The notes under the pieces are model-generated. The model saw nothing but the letters and a program-made list of their open reading frames with translations, had not been told where the DNA came from and did not search any database. A DNA stretch of 64,000 nucleotides from Brachypterus glaber (Eukaryota; Arthropoda; Insecta; Coleoptera; Kateretidae), in NCBI GenBank assembly GCA_958510825.1, contig OY294044.1, positions 79,964,895 through 80,028,894 of the forward strand, in the 5' to 3' direction. Both the position numbers and the translations under genes were made by a program. Of the stretch, positions 9,829 to 19,882 are shown in pieces; positions within the stretch are counted from its first letter, which is position 1; the number at the start of each line of letters is the position of its first letter.

Positions 9829-11364
9829 GATACTGTAATACTGCTTAACGTCATTTTGCAAAACCGCGTAACGTCTAACTGCAAAACCGCGTAAATAGTT
9901 TTGGGAAAACTGTACGACAGATTTTTCTTAAAATATTGTTTAGTACTTTGCCTACAAACATACATCTATTAAAATCTGCTATTAAATCTAAAAGATCTAT
10001 TAAAATCTGCTAATAAATACACAGGTTTACAAATGTCGGTAAATTTTTGGACCCGAGAAGAGAAAAGTGGTTTATAAGTATTTTCGCACGTTTAATTCAA
10101 ATTCGTAGCTCGTTTTCCGCTATCAGGTCAGATTTCTTTGACTTCGTGAAGGCCCTTGACCGAGATGGACCGGGTTTCCACTAATTGATAAAGCTGTTTC
10201 TCAAAATTTCTACGCTAGAGTCAAAGAAGTCTTTTTTGTTGGACAGGATATTATAAGATTGATGAAGGACGACAACTTCACTAAATGTTCCAATCCAATC
10301 CAATTCCAGTATGGCTTTTCCTTTTGGGTAGTGGGCCAGCTCGATCTAGTATAATTTCGGTCTACGCAAAACCGTTTCACTCTGTAGTCTTGTTTGCGCA
10401 GACGCCAACTTATAAAAAAATTATCTCTTTGAAATTCATAAAAAAATATCCACGTGTACAACGAAATACATTGAATATAAATTTAACATTACATATTAAT
10501 AATCACGACTCACTTAAAACTTTACAATTAAACGAATAATTTCACGACTTACATAAAATAAAAAATAAAATTAATCAAGTCCTGTGCATATCAATAATTG
10601 CGATGCTGATGCTGGAGGAAATCCGCCAAAGCGGTCACACCCGTCCCTTACAAAGATCACGCTACAACTGTTTATCAGCCACGCAAGCAGCAATATGGGA
10701 ATCATTCAAGAGCGTAGTTAGAAACTTCCTTGGTAGCAGAAAGAGTAACGACTACCACAGAACACCCACCGACGACTACAAGCGAAATGGGTGTCCGAAT
10801 GTCATCGAAAATCTATTTTCTTTATTCCCATCTGGATTTATAACCTGACAACTTCGGCCAAACTAGCGACGAGCAAGGAGAACGACTACACCAAGGCTTA
10901 CAAATAATTGAGAAAAATTACAAAGGTTTTTGGGATAAAGGTATGCTGAGTGATTATTGTGGATCTCTTATACGTGAGACAGACCTAAAAATTACAAACG
11001 ACCCAGTTTCACTGAACTTCATTTTTGACTTCTGGTATTTTTTCCAAATAAAGTAATGATTTTTGGTTAAAAATTGCGAAAAATGGCTCATTCATTTTAT
11101 CTAAGAAACCTGACCTGATAGCAAAAAACGGACTGCGAATTCGTAATCAGCGCCTAAGGTTACCTAAAAACTGCTTTCAGCTACTTGGCTCAAAAACCGT
11201 GTAAACTTGTGATATAAGACAGGTTTTTCAATGCAGGCCAGTGTAATAGTTAAATGAATTAGTTTTTCTCTTTACTTGTAAAATTTTGTTTTTAAACCAT
11301 ACGCGGTTTTGCAGTTAGACGTTACGCGGTTTTGCAAAATGACGTAAAACTGTATTGCAGTATC
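9829..11364. mobile_element. TIR element carrying a broken SDEQGER-family gene
   Basis: 9829-9895 and 11301-11364 are about 65-bp inverted repeats, each with two GCAAAACCGCGTA blocks. A second inverted pair lies inside (AAATTCGTAGCTCG near 10099 with its partner near 11135). Between them are two pieces of a protein pseudogene on the plus strand. No clear target duplication is visible, so the superfamily is not assigned. Confidence 0.75.
10128..11056 (+). pseudogene. Frameshifted gene of an insect repeat-associated SDEQGER protein family
   Basis: Three blocks read in one order. 10128-10290 encodes DFFDFVKALDRDGPGF, then after a shift FVGQDIIRLMKDDNFTK. 10684-10800 encodes WESFKSVVRNFLGSRKSNDY. 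10844-11056 encodes DNFGQTSDEQGERLHQ, then YKGFWDKGMLSDYC, and ends in a stop. From memory, motifs of this kind (FLGN/FLGS, SDEQGERFHQD, YQGRWD..MMADYCW) recur in many near-identical uncharacterised proteins of insect genomes and behave like transposon cargo. At least three frame changes and an unrelated stretch at about 10290-10660 make this copy non-functional. It lies wholly within the TIRs 9829-11364. Its biochemical role is unknown. Confidence 0.7.
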
Positions 11365-11912
11365 ATTGACTATATAAGCGATTTTTTATTTTAAGGGGTC
11401 TCTCTACCTTAGAAATTTAAAAAATAATCTTTTTTTAAACATTTTTTTTATATAGAAAGAAAAAAGATATCATTGTTAAATTTTGTAGGTATTCATATTC
11501 AAAGAATACAAATAAAATTTCTTTAGATTTTTAAAGTGCCATTTTCGGGCCATAATTTTTTTTTTTGAAAAAAACATTAAAAAACGGTGGTCGCCATGAT
11601 TCCGGCCGTTTAGATCAACTGAAAAAAAAAAACAAAACGGGATATTATTTAGTACTGAAGTCGCTATAGCCCTATCTAGAAGATTTTTTTTGGCCAAAAT
11701 GGCGGACGTTTTTCAAAAGTTTTTAAACATTTACAAACAAAAACGTCCGCCATTTTGTTATTTTTTTAGCCATTTTTTTTTCTTCTATATAGGGCTATGG
11801 TGAATTCAATACTGAATAATATCCCGTTTTGTTTTGTTTGTGATTATTTTTATAATATTTTTTTGGGAAGAGGGTTGAAATTAATAATACTCAAACTATT
11901 TTCTTAAATCGT

Positions 11913-11944
11913 GAGGTTTCGAGAGTGGTTTCCCTCGTCCTCAG
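11913..11944 (-). ncRNA. Compact hammerhead-like motif (palindrome arm)
   Basis: Minus strand: CTGAGGA, one extra C, a stem II of about 5 bp (GAGGG/CTCTC, one wobble), then GAAACCTC. The last part departs from the self-complementary ACGT seen in its partner. Activity is doubtful. Confidence 0.4.
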
Positions 11945-12108
11945 ACCTTTAATATGAGAAAAAAAAACAATATTAAAATTATATATGAACAAGTTTCTGC
12001 AAAACCAAAATTTTGTTTTTGGTTAACCCAACAAAAACAAAATTTTGGTTATACAGAAACTTGTTCATATATAATTTTAATATTGTTTTTTTTTCTCATA
12101 TTAAAGGT

Positions 12109-12140
12109 CTGAGGACGAGGGAAACTACCGTCGAAACGTC
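12109..12140 (+). ncRNA. Compact hammerhead-like motif (palindrome arm)
   Basis: CTGAGGA, extra C, stem II GAGGG/CCGTC with one mismatch, then GAAACGTC. The GUC cleavage triplet and a self-complementary ACGU in the stem III position are present; there is no room for a stem III loop, so pairing would have to be between two molecules. Stem I is weak. Confidence 0.45.
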
Positions 12141-12295
12141 ACGATTTAAGAAAATAGTTTGAGTATTATTAATTTCAACCCTCTTCCCAAAAAACATCAA
12201 CGAATAGAAAAAACCGGGGTAAAAAAACACTAAGATATTTTTATAATAGGTAGAAAGACCCCTTAAAGTGAATAAAATAATTAATTATATAATTT

Positions 12296-12705
12296 TTATT
12301 GTAAAATCCTGTCCGAATTTTTCTCCATGTATTCGCAGCAGTTAGCTGCCTCCGGGTAGTCACAGACCTGTATGTTATTATTAAAAAGTAAATTCGCAGG
12401 GCATTTCATATGAAAGGAACCCGAAGGTCCAGTTAGAATAAATGTACGACAATTTTCCTCATTTTCCCTTACATCCTGAATAGTTTGGTTTGGCCTACTT
12501 TCAAGTCCTTCATAAAATTGACACGTCATAATTTCGCCATTAAAAAAAGAGCCACGAGGGCACTGTATTATTTCCGAAGAATCGGGAAAAATTCGCAGGA
12601 AAGCATCTTTTCCAGTTTTGTAAACCTCTTGAATAGGTAATACTGGATTTGTGTCTAATGATGATATTATGTAAGATCTGGAGCACGAGATGTAGCAGGA
12701 GAATA
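12296..12705 (-). CDS. Terminal exon of a peritrophin-A (CBM14) chitin-binding protein
   Basis: In one frame from the minus-strand splice acceptor (pyrimidine tract at 12708-12720, AG at 12706-12707) about 136 codons run to a stop at 12296-12298. The first part holds the end of a chitin-binding domain (CPRGSFFNGEIMTCQF). The second domain (ENCRTF, then KCPANLLFNNNIQVCDYP, then ANCCEY) has the CBM14 pattern of spaced cysteines, LFN and CDYP. Such proteins bind chitin extracellularly in gut peritrophic matrix or cuticle. An AATAAA overlaps the stop, a likely polyadenylation signal. No upstream exon is visible. An ATG at 12738-12740 opens a hydrophobic, signal-peptide-like MKFHITITILFSILLL, but in another frame, so either a frameshift has broken a single-exon gene or that overlap is fortuitous. 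Confidence 0.7.
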
Positions 12706-13071
12706 CTAAAAAGAATTGTAATTGTTATATGAAATTTCACCTCAAATAAAATTTATTTCCGTTTTTTTATTACACTCAGAAAATTTCTTGTATTTTTAAT
12801 ACTGAATGTTATTTGTTAATACATATTTTGCTTTCCCATTTTTAAGATTTTCTACTTTTGACACGCTGTGTATAATGAAATGCGTTAAGTATCTTCACGG
12901 CTTGTTTTCTTAATGCATTTACATAGTATGCATAAAATACATTTTTTCGTATTTTGTCTCTTTTATTTTATTTAGGACTGGTAGTCCAGTCAAATAACGA
13001 AAAATGCATGTAATGAAAAACTATGATTCTTTGTATATCGGTATAATTGTAATAAATAAAAAAGATCAGCC

Positions 13072-13106
13072 GAGCGCTTTCGCTTCAATCATTGAAGCAT
13101 CTTCAG
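13072..13106 (-). ncRNA. Compact hammerhead-like motif (palindrome arm)
   Basis: Minus-strand complement of the motif at 13280-13314: CTGAAGA, extra T, stem II GCTTCA/TGAAGC, GAAA and the palindromic AGCGCT followed by C. Confidence 0.5.
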
Positions 13107-13279
13107 GGCGGGCCTTGTCAGGTTTTTATAGACTGTGGGCACTTTAGAATACATACATTTAAACATATAGACAATAAATTATTTTATTTTAAATGTAACC
13201 GTCTTCATTTATTGTCTATATGTTTAAATGTATGTATTCTAAAGTGCCCACAGTCTATAAAAACCTGACAAGGCCCGCC

Positions 13280-13314
13280 CTGAAGATGCTTCAATGATTG
13301 AAGCGAAAGCGCTC
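13280..13314 (+). ncRNA. Compact hammerhead-like motif (palindrome arm)
   Basis: CTGAAGA, an extra T, perfect stem II GCTTCA/TGAAGC, GAAA, then GCGCTC. A 3-bp stem I is possible (GCC before, GGC after). AGCGCT is self-complementary, so stem III could form only between two RNAs. This resembles small dimer-forming hammerhead variants reported from Penelope-like elements, though the cleavage triplet would be CUC. Confidence 0.5.
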
Positions 13315-14348
13315 GGCTGAACTTTTTTATTTATTACAATTCACGGTATACACGTCAAACCCACAGTAAAAATGCATGTGTTAAATAGCAATAAATGTAG
13401 ACGGGCTAATATTTTAAAGGGTAGTAGTGGATAGTAACAAAACACTCCTGTTAGTTTTTTACCGGGTGATTTGCGTAAGGGATCTCCGCTCTCTTAAATT
13501 TTAGGGGTGAGTGCGATTATCTCGCTAAATATTTAGGGGTGAGTGCGGTTATCTCGCTAAATATGCATCTTACGATAAAAATATATATATAACCAATTTT
13601 GTCAAGGAAAAAATTATAAATTATGAATTTTCAATTATAGCTATGCTGGGGGTTAAATTGTTTTTTTTTTATTTTCGAGCCAAATTATTCATCGGAGGAT
13701 AAAAGTTGTTATGAGCTCTTAAAATTCTCTATAAATTTTATATATTATGAATTTTCATAAGTATTTTGTCACGGTTACAGTGGGCGGTGAAAAAGTCGAG
13801 TTTCACCCTCTGTAACGTACCTATTTATAATATATGAAATTTATAGAGAATTTCAAGAGCTACAAGTTTGCTTATAACTTTTATCGTCCGATGAATAATT
13901 TGACCGCAAAATGGTAAAAACCAATTTCACCTCCAACATGACTATTTTTAAATTAACTCGATTGTTATTAATATGTTAAAAAAATCATCCAAACAAAAAG
14001 TGTTGAAAATTTCCTTAACAAAATTGGTTATATGCATTTTTATCGTAAGATGCATATTAAGCAATCCACCCCTAAAATTTAATATAGCGGACAAATCACT
14101 CGGTAAACTAACAGGAGTGTTCTGTAACCATCCACTACTACCCTTTATAATATCAGTCCGTGTAAATTTATTGAAATTTACATTTATTATTTGACTGGAC
14201 TATGGCGTAATTTTATAGGATGAATAGTTTAAAAACTATTCGTTAAAAATCAAATTTTAACAAAAATAAATTTTCAAAATACTTCTTACTTATTTTTTTA
14301 TACTCTTTCGTTTAAAATTAATAACTTTTCTTTTTTTATATGTCCTTA

Positions 14349-14496
14349 CACAGAAAAAAATAATTCTTTGAACCAAAGTCAATGTCCTTGAAGGAAGAGC
14401 GCAGGTCCTTGAACGAAGAGCGCAGATCTTCATTCAAAAACCCGTGCTCTTCATTCAAGGACTTTGACTTTGGTTCAAGAAAGCCTTTTTTCTGTG
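14349..14496. mobile_element. MITE with CACAGAAAAA ends
   Basis: The ends are CACAGAAAAAA and TTTTTTCTGTG, and the arms contain TTGAACCAAAGTCAATGTCC and its near complement. Flanked by TTA (14346-14348) and TAA (14497-14499), an imperfect TWA pair. The 109-codon frame crossing it is fortuitous. Confidence 0.65.
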
Positions 14497-14566
14497 TAAT
14501 CAAATTATTTGAAGTAGTTATAGGTTATAGGATCAAAATAAATGCTTTTTTTAATGTAAAATCGCC

Positions 14567-14602
14567 AACGTTTCGAGCACCTAAACGGTCACTCCTCTTC
14601 AG
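14567..14602 (-). ncRNA. Compact hammerhead-like motif (palindrome arm)
   Basis: Minus strand: CTGAAGA, extra G, stem II closed by GAG/CTC, GAAACGTT, then GGC able to pair with GCC before the core. AACGTT is self-complementary. Confidence 0.45.
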
Positions 14603-14812
14603 GGCTCTATTACTTCATTCAGCATATTGTCAACATAAAAATAATATTAGGCACAGTATACGAATATTTTACGTAAGGCGTATACTATGCCTAATATTAT
14701 TTTTATGTTGACAATATTAGGCATAGTATACGCCTTAATGTTTTACCTAAGGCGTATACTATGCCTAATATTATTTTTATGTTGACAATATGCTGAATGA
14801 AGTAATTAAGCC

Positions 14813-14848
14813 CTGAAGAAGAGCGACCGTTTAGGTGCTCGAAACTTT
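14813..14848 (+). ncRNA. Compact hammerhead-like motif (palindrome arm)
   Basis: CTGAAGA, extra A, stem II GAGC/GCTC with inner ACC/GGT pairing, then GAAACTTT. The G of the expected ACGT is replaced, so this arm is probably inactive. Confidence 0.4.
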
Positions 14849-14884
14849 GGCGATTTTACGTTAAAAAAAGCATTTATTTTAAAA

Positions 14885-15460
14885 TTAATTTTATTCACTC
14901 ACGTGGAAATGTTTTTAAAATATTCCTTAAAAACCTTTTTTAAGGGGTTTTAGGGGCAAACAATTAGCAATTTTGCTAAAAAACTTCGCTTAAATTTATG
15001 CGGGAACACAGTTTTACCTTCATATATAAATAAACCAAAGTTATATATAAATTCGGTTTATTCAGTGTTAAATTAATGCAGGAATACTAATTAAAGTAAA
15101 TAAGAATTTTAAATTCTAAGGTATTTTGTAGGTATTTTTTTTAAAATGTATATTTTGCAAATTTTAAAATATGTAAACTATTTTCAGTATTAACATATTT
15201 TACAGTAAACATATGCATTAAGCATAAAATTATACTACTTACCTACAAATAACGATCTAAAAAAAATCATGTTGACAATATAGCACTTAAAAATAATATG
15301 ATTTTCTATAAACGCCTTATCATTTATTGAATGTTGGATTAAGTTTTTTTTTTTTAAATGTATATATATTGATGATATCAATAGATAAATTAGATATTAT
15401 TAAAAATAAGCTTAATATATTAATCCGATTTAGTCAATATTTTTGTGATATACCTAGACT
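14885..15460. other. AT-rich DNA, nothing recognised
   Basis: Only low-complexity sequence and small chance open frames. Confidence 0.35.
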
Positions 15461-15461
15461 T

Positions 15462-15675
15462 ATAATACAGGGCGGGCCATCTAAGACATCACGGCGCGAT
15501 TTTTTAGGTCGATAACAAAAAAAATGGCGCAATTCGAAACTATTCCTTATAGCCGGCGCAATATACTATTGTGCCTCGCACTTGCACGCATCCTGCGTTA
15601 CGAAGGTTAAAGCGTAAAGTTGAGAGCGCGCTCGGCTATAGTAAAAATTATTACTATTACTATATAAGTCTAGCT
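15462..15675. repeat. GC-richer imperfect palindrome
   Basis: CTAGACTTATA near 15462 pairs with TATAAGTCTAG near 15664, and TATAGCCGGCGC pairs loosely with GAGCGCGCTCGGCTATA. It resembles a decayed MITE. Confidence 0.4.
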
Positions 15676-15789
15676 TTCATTTCATACCAAATTAAAAACA
15701 ATCCATCGACGAAATAAATAGTATTCAACTTTTTATTTTTTTAGAGTAGCTTTTGACCCAAATTTATTAAACTCTTTTTTAGACTCATA

Positions 15790-16080
15790 TACTGGGTGTA
15801 ATAAGACCAAGGTACACCACCCTTCTTTCCTTATTTTAAAAGTTAGAGTTTTCAATTTTGGAACATCGCTTATTGTCACAAAACGTCAACTTTTAACATA
15901 AAAAGTACAGGTCACTTCCGGTTTTACCGGAAACGACACCAACTTTCGATTTTTAAATGGGACACCCTATAATTTTTTACATATTTAAATTCTACGCTTG
16001 ATTCTGATACAATAATACCAAAAATTTCAAAGCATTTTTTAATTTAATTTTTAACATAGGTTGGCCATGATTATATAAAA
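15790..16080. repeat. Solo arm related to the 26902-28883 foldback
   Basis: Contains the hairpin CACTTCCGGTTTTACCGG (near 15911-15938) followed by ACTTTCGATTTTTAAATGGGAC, parallel to the GTGCCACTTCCGG hairpin and ATGGAACACC block in the arms of 26902-28883. No matching inverted arm is present nearby. Confidence 0.5.
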
Positions 16081-16415
16081 TCATCCTAGAAAAACTAATT
16101 TATGCTGAAAGCATTCTGTATAAAATTAAATTTGACATAAAAATCCTGTCTTTCTTAGTTTTCAAAGCCAACTGTTTTACTATCACGCATTAAAAAATAA
16201 TTGATTTTTAGCATTTATTTAAATTTATAAAGACGGATGTATTTATCATAAATAAAAATAAAATATATTGCTAGATTTTTTAATGATGGTGCTTTTTATT
16301 GGTACCAATGTACCAATATGGTGCCATTTAAAAAAATTGAATTTTTGACCAAAAACCATTTTTACAATCTTTAAAATGGTGTATAACTAAATGAAGTTTT
16401 TAGCGTAATAGTTAT

Positions 16416-16472
16416 TTTCTTAACTAGTGTATTAAGTGGACAAAATCACTTAATACACGAGTTACGAAGAAA
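16416..16472. repeat. Short palindrome around GTATTAAGTG
   Basis: GTGTATTAAGTG and CACTTAATACAC surround an 8-base spacer, with partly paired flanks (TTTTCTTAACTA, ACGAAGAAA). A degenerate relative is near 34335-34410. Confidence 0.5.
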
Positions 16473-16627
16473 CTACTTATTTAGAGCCGCATGCGTTTTT
16501 TTAGAGGGTTTCCATTTCCCAGACACTTTAGAATTTGACATGTGACAACATTACTGGTAAACAAGTTTTTCGCAGAAGGTGAAATTATTTTAAAACACTT
16601 TTCAATTATCAGAATTTTAGTTAATTA

Positions 16628-17200
16628 CACAGACACACAAAAAAATAAAAGTGACCACCAGAAATCGTTTTTTTTGCTGTAAATGAGTTTTTTTATTATC
16701 TCTTATTCAAAAAGATTTTCCCCGAAAAAAAATTTTTTTGCAGAAGATATTAACAATGAAAGCTTAACGTTACAACATGAATAACACTTTTCTAGTGAAC
16801 GGCTAAACGGATTTACGTTGAAATTTTCGTTTAAATACGTACATACACTCTAAAAATCTTTCTTCCAAATGTAAAAAATATTGAGTTTGTTTAAAAAACT
16901 TAAATTATTTTATTTTCATAAAACTTTCATTGTTAATAACTTTTGCAATTTTTTTTTTCAAACAAAACCTGGGATTATCTTTTTGAACATAAGAGCTTAA
17001 AAAAAATTTACAAAAAAACGACTTTCGATTTTTGGTGGCCTACTTTGGGTAATTTGACCTTAACTAAAAATTAAAACTCGAATAAAAAAAAACTGGTATG
17101 CAGAAAATTTCAATCAATGCAGATTTCGACTTTATTAATAATACAATGCTATATAGGTCGCTTTTTGACTCCGCACACTTTATTTTTTTGTGTGCCTGTG
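16628..17200. mobile_element. MITE with CACAGACACACAAAA ends
   Basis: Ends CACAGACACACAAAA and TTTTGTGTGCCTGTG, TTA on both sides (16625-16627 and 17201-17203). The arms pair imperfectly for about 200 bp (AATGAAAGCTT against AACTTTCATT). A diverged relative of 351-754 and 19305-19882. Confidence 0.7.
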
Positions 17201-17437
17201 TTATTTTATAAAACATTTTAATTTAATTTCGTCTGTCGCGGATATTTTCCCATGACTGCAAGTTTTTGACTTTACAACAAGAATTTTAAAAGCTTATTAT
17301 TTTATAAAATATTTGAATTACAATTTTCCCATAGATTTGTTTGTGGGTTATAAATAGCTGGTACAGAAGATCATTCGTGGTTCTCATCACATTACTAGCA
17401 ACAATCTTCAGCGCCGCAGGCATTTTTTTTTGAGAAA

Positions 17438-17469
17438 TCTGAAGGGCCAAGCACCCCTCGGGGTGCTTT
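17438..17469. other. Perfect GC-rich hairpin AAGCACCCC/GGGGTGCTT
   Basis: A 9-bp perfect stem with a TC loop in AT-rich surroundings. It looks like an intrinsic-terminator hairpin, but in a eukaryotic context it has no assigned role. Confidence 0.5.
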
Positions 17470-17492
17470 GTTATACATATAATAGTATGTTA

Positions 17493-17613
17493 AAGTACTA
17501 GTTTTATAACACCCGTTTTTAGCGCACGAGTACAAGTTTAGAAAACGAGCCGCTTGCGGCGTGTTTTATAAAGTACTAGTGCTCTAAAAACGTGTTATGA
17601 AACGAGTACTTTA
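17493..17613. repeat. Inverted repeat around AAAGTACTAGTTTTATAACAC
   Basis: The left block pairs with GTGTTATGAAACGAGTACTTT at the right, and a third copy (ATAAAGTACTAGTGCTC) lies inside. Foldback of unknown type. Confidence 0.55.
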
Positions 17614-18417
17614 TACATTTTTTTCTATTTTGCTCTAAATTAAAAAAAAATTGTTTTGGGTTGGCATTACAAATTTTGCAACGTTTGAAATTAAAAGAAA
17701 AAACGATATTTTTATATTTTTTATAGCCAGTTCTTCTACTTTTCACTGAAAGTAACCAAGCCGTAATTTTAACACGTAACAATTAACTTAAAACACAATT
17801 TCATAGAAAATTAAACTTAAAAGCGGTGTTGACATTTGCATGGAAGACGCCATTCATTTCGACAGGATCCTGTTCCCAACCCAAAAGAAAAAAAAGTAGA
17901 AACATTTATTACATTTATTTATAAATATAAATTTATATTTACTATAACTACTAATTTATAAAAATTAAATATATTTTTTCTATTATCTGTCGGGGGGCGT
18001 AATTTGGACCATTTAGAGGGAGTTTTCCGAATGCCGGTGGGCCCCTACTGTTTTAAATTTTATATCTATATCTTAAGCCGTTTAAAAGTTAAAGGCACTC
18101 TGCCATTAAAAAGAATAACCCTGTATACAGTTACATTTAAGTGTTAGTTTTCTATAACGTAAAAGGGCTTAGATTTTTTTATTGTCTCTGAAAATGATCC
18201 TTACAAGTCACATAAATTATAAAATAAAAATTGTGTAAGACGAAATAGAAGTTAGTGAACTATATTTCACATTTTGGCGAAGGTGTTATTAAAGAAAAAT
18301 ATTCTAAGAACTATTTTGTGCTACCTGGGTTTAGTACTTATAGGGGAAAGGCTGTTTTATTGGCAGTAGTATTTTGTATTAATTTTTGCAAAAAGTAAAA
18401 ATACAAGTTTTAATGAA
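17614..18417. other. AT-rich intergenic DNA, no gene seen
   Basis: A GC-richer patch near 17985-18045 does not form a credible frame. If 18418-18836 is an LTR leader, its LTR would lie in this stretch, but I cannot define its start. Confidence 0.35.
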
Positions 18418-18836
18418 GGGTGGCGCAGGTCCGCGGCACGACGTGGCGCAAAGAGGCATCCCGGGCTCCAGTTGTAGTCCAAAGGGCGTTCAGTTCACGT
18501 CACATTGGTGGCGATCTGTACGCGAATCTAAGGAAATATTACGCGCTATAGAGTGCCGGTAGATCCGCGAATTCTCCAAAGTTCATTCCATCTAGGGGTG
18601 AAAATAATTGAATTTTCGTGCATTTGTGTGTGTTACGTGAAGTTTAAACAGTTTAAATTTTAAACTCTTTGGATTTCGAAATAATTTTTGGGTGTAAGTA
18701 AATTACAAAAACAGTTATTTGTATGCCAAGGCCAGAAAGAACGTTTTTGTTGGATGAGTCTGCCTTGCGAGACGAGGTACGAGGTTTACAAAAAAAACTA
18801 GTTTTGGCCATGGCGCACACATTGTTTGTTATATAG
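18418..18836 (+). pseudogene. Possible LTR-retrotransposon leader and gag start
   Basis: A markedly GC-richer segment. A CACA followed by TGGTGGCGATCTG (near 18505) resembles an LTR end next to a primer-binding site, which starts with TGG to match tRNA CCA ends. Downstream an ATG at 18723 opens 37 codons (begins MPRPERTFLLDESALRDEVR) before a TAG at 18834. This could be the first residues of a gag-like protein or a captured exon. No second LTR or pol is present. Tentative. Confidence 0.3.
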
Positions 18837-18898
18837 CTATTACTTTTGAGGTTATATTATTATCTGTCATATATTGACATAAAACAGCATGCGTATTA

Positions 18899-19048
18899 AG
18901 GCCTATCCAGAAGTTTACATAAGAACATAAAACATAAGAATGTAATGTCGTGATTGGCTTACAAGATAGGTAGATGGCGACACATCAAGCCAATCACGGC
19001 GTCGCATTGTTATGTACTATGTTGTTATGCGAGCCTGTAGATATGCCC
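18899..19048. mobile_element. Intact 150-bp TTA-flanked MITE
   Basis: The arms include GCATAAGAACATAAAACATAAG-like sequence and an imperfect complement, meeting at TGATTGGCTT. TTA flanks both ends (18896-18898 and 19049-19051). This is the uninterrupted reference for the split copy at 4801-5777. Confidence 0.85.
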
Positions 19049-19304
19049 TTATGCATAAAGTTGTCTACTACCGATGAACCGAAAGCGTTTTTTTTAGGTG
19101 ACAGAGATGTATTTTACTGTGTTTTACTTACGGTGATGCGTATATAATTAACTCTATACAACTGAGTAAGGGAGACCGGGTACAAAGCAAGTAATTAATT
19201 ACTAATTCTGTAATAATTTTAAATTATTATTATTATTATTGCAGAATTTCTAAACTGTAATATTTTATATTTCTGCGAAATTACTAACCATAAGTAATTA
19301 ATTA

Positions 19305-19882
19305 CACAGCCACAAAAAAAGAAAAAAAGTCCGGATTTTTTTCCCACTGTATTTCTATGTATTTTGAGGTGCTTAATCCGAATTTGAGGTCAAAATAGCA
19401 CCTTATCAGATTAGTTTTGAAGATAGCATCGAAAAACTTTCCCTAAATTTACTAGAAAATAACGTTTATTGAGGTTATTTCCAAAACTAATCGGATGAGG
19501 TGCTATTTTGACCTCAAATTTGGATTCAGCGCCTCTAAATACATATAAATACATTGGTCTCCGAAAAAAATCTTGACTTTTTTTTGTGTGAATACGTGTG
19601 TGGCCACAAAACGAAAAAAAAGGTTGTACCATTGTATTCATAGTATTTTGAGGCACTGAATCCGAATTTGAGGTCAAAATAGCACCTCATCCGATTAGTT
19701 TTGGAGATAATCTCAAAAAACGTTATTTACATACTCGAAAATAAGTTTTTTTAAGGTTATCTCCAAAACTAATCGGATAAGATGCTATTTTGACCTCAAA
19801 TTCGGATTCGGCGCCTTAAAATACATAGGAATACAATGGTCTCCTAAAAATTCCTGACCTTTTTTCTTTTTGTGTGGCTGTG
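19305..19882. mobile_element. Double CACAGCCACA MITE
   Basis: Ends CACAGCCACA and GTGTGGCTGTG, TTA on both sides (19302-19304 and 19883-19885). Two palindromic units lie head to tail with a degenerate junction near 19592 (GTGTGTGGCCACA). Each contains TTGAGGTCAAAATAGCACC and its complement. Two elements may share outer ends, or one inserted next to another. Confidence 0.8.

Larger units (their letters stand above)
11858..12236. mobile_element. Palindromic hammerhead-bearing insertion with 12-bp target duplication
   Basis: ATTTTTATAATA occurs at 11846-11857 and again at 12237-12248, exactly bounding this segment. 11861 to about 12020 is the reverse complement of about 12030-12189, with an unpaired right tail of about 47 bases. 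Each arm carries a compact hammerhead-like motif (11913-11944 minus; 12109-12140 plus) 50-60 bases from its outer end. The duplication length and structure suggest a target-primed insertion made of two head-to-head copies, not a cut-and-paste MITE. Confidence 0.75.
11386..12276. mobile_element. Foldback with AAGGGGTCTTTCTACC ends, host of a palindromic insertion
   Basis: The outer arms near 11393-11412 (AAGGGGTCTCTCTACC) and 12250-12268 are complementary. Inside, 11625-11840 is a second palindrome whose arms contain AATGGCGGACGTTTTT and the complement. The right part is interrupted by 11858-12236, flanked by a 12-bp direct repeat. Confidence 0.65.
13012..13367. mobile_element. Palindromic hammerhead-bearing insertion with 12-bp target duplication
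   Basis: AAAAATGCATGT flanks both sides (13000-13011 and 13368-13379). About 13032-13180 is the reverse complement of about 13205-13352. Each arm has a hammerhead-like motif about 40 bases from its outer end (13072-13106 minus, 13280-13314 plus). The structure parallels 11858-12236 but the sequence is unrelated, so this is a different family built the same way. Confidence 0.75.
12982..14202. mobile_element. Foldback with TAGTCCAGTCAAATAA ends, host of a palindromic insertion
   Basis: The terminal TAGTCCAGTCAAATAA pairs with TTATTTGACTGGACTA at 14187-14202. Arms continue as 13399-13640 against about 13990-14161 (AAGGGTAGTAGTGGAT, AACACTCCTGTTAGTTT). A short tandem duplication (TTAGGGGTGAGTGCG) lies near 13500-13560. 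The left arm is interrupted by 13012-13367, which has its own 12-bp target duplication. No transposase; the 73-codon frame at 13973 lies in the arm. Confidence 0.7.
14533..14884. mobile_element. Palindromic hammerhead-bearing insertion
   Basis: The outer arms (AATAAATGCTTTTTTTAA with its complement) enclose hammerhead-like motifs at 14567-14602 (minus) and 14813-14848 (plus). The centre holds extra copies of AGGCGTATACTATGCC in both orientations, so the middle has been amplified. I found no convincing flanking direct repeat. Confidence 0.65.

Noticed and set aside
17438..17469. Intrinsic transcription terminator
   Set aside because: Hairpin form fits, but there is no bacterial gene context.
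19411..19677. 88-codon minus-strand open frame
   Set aside because: It lies entirely within a MITE palindrome.
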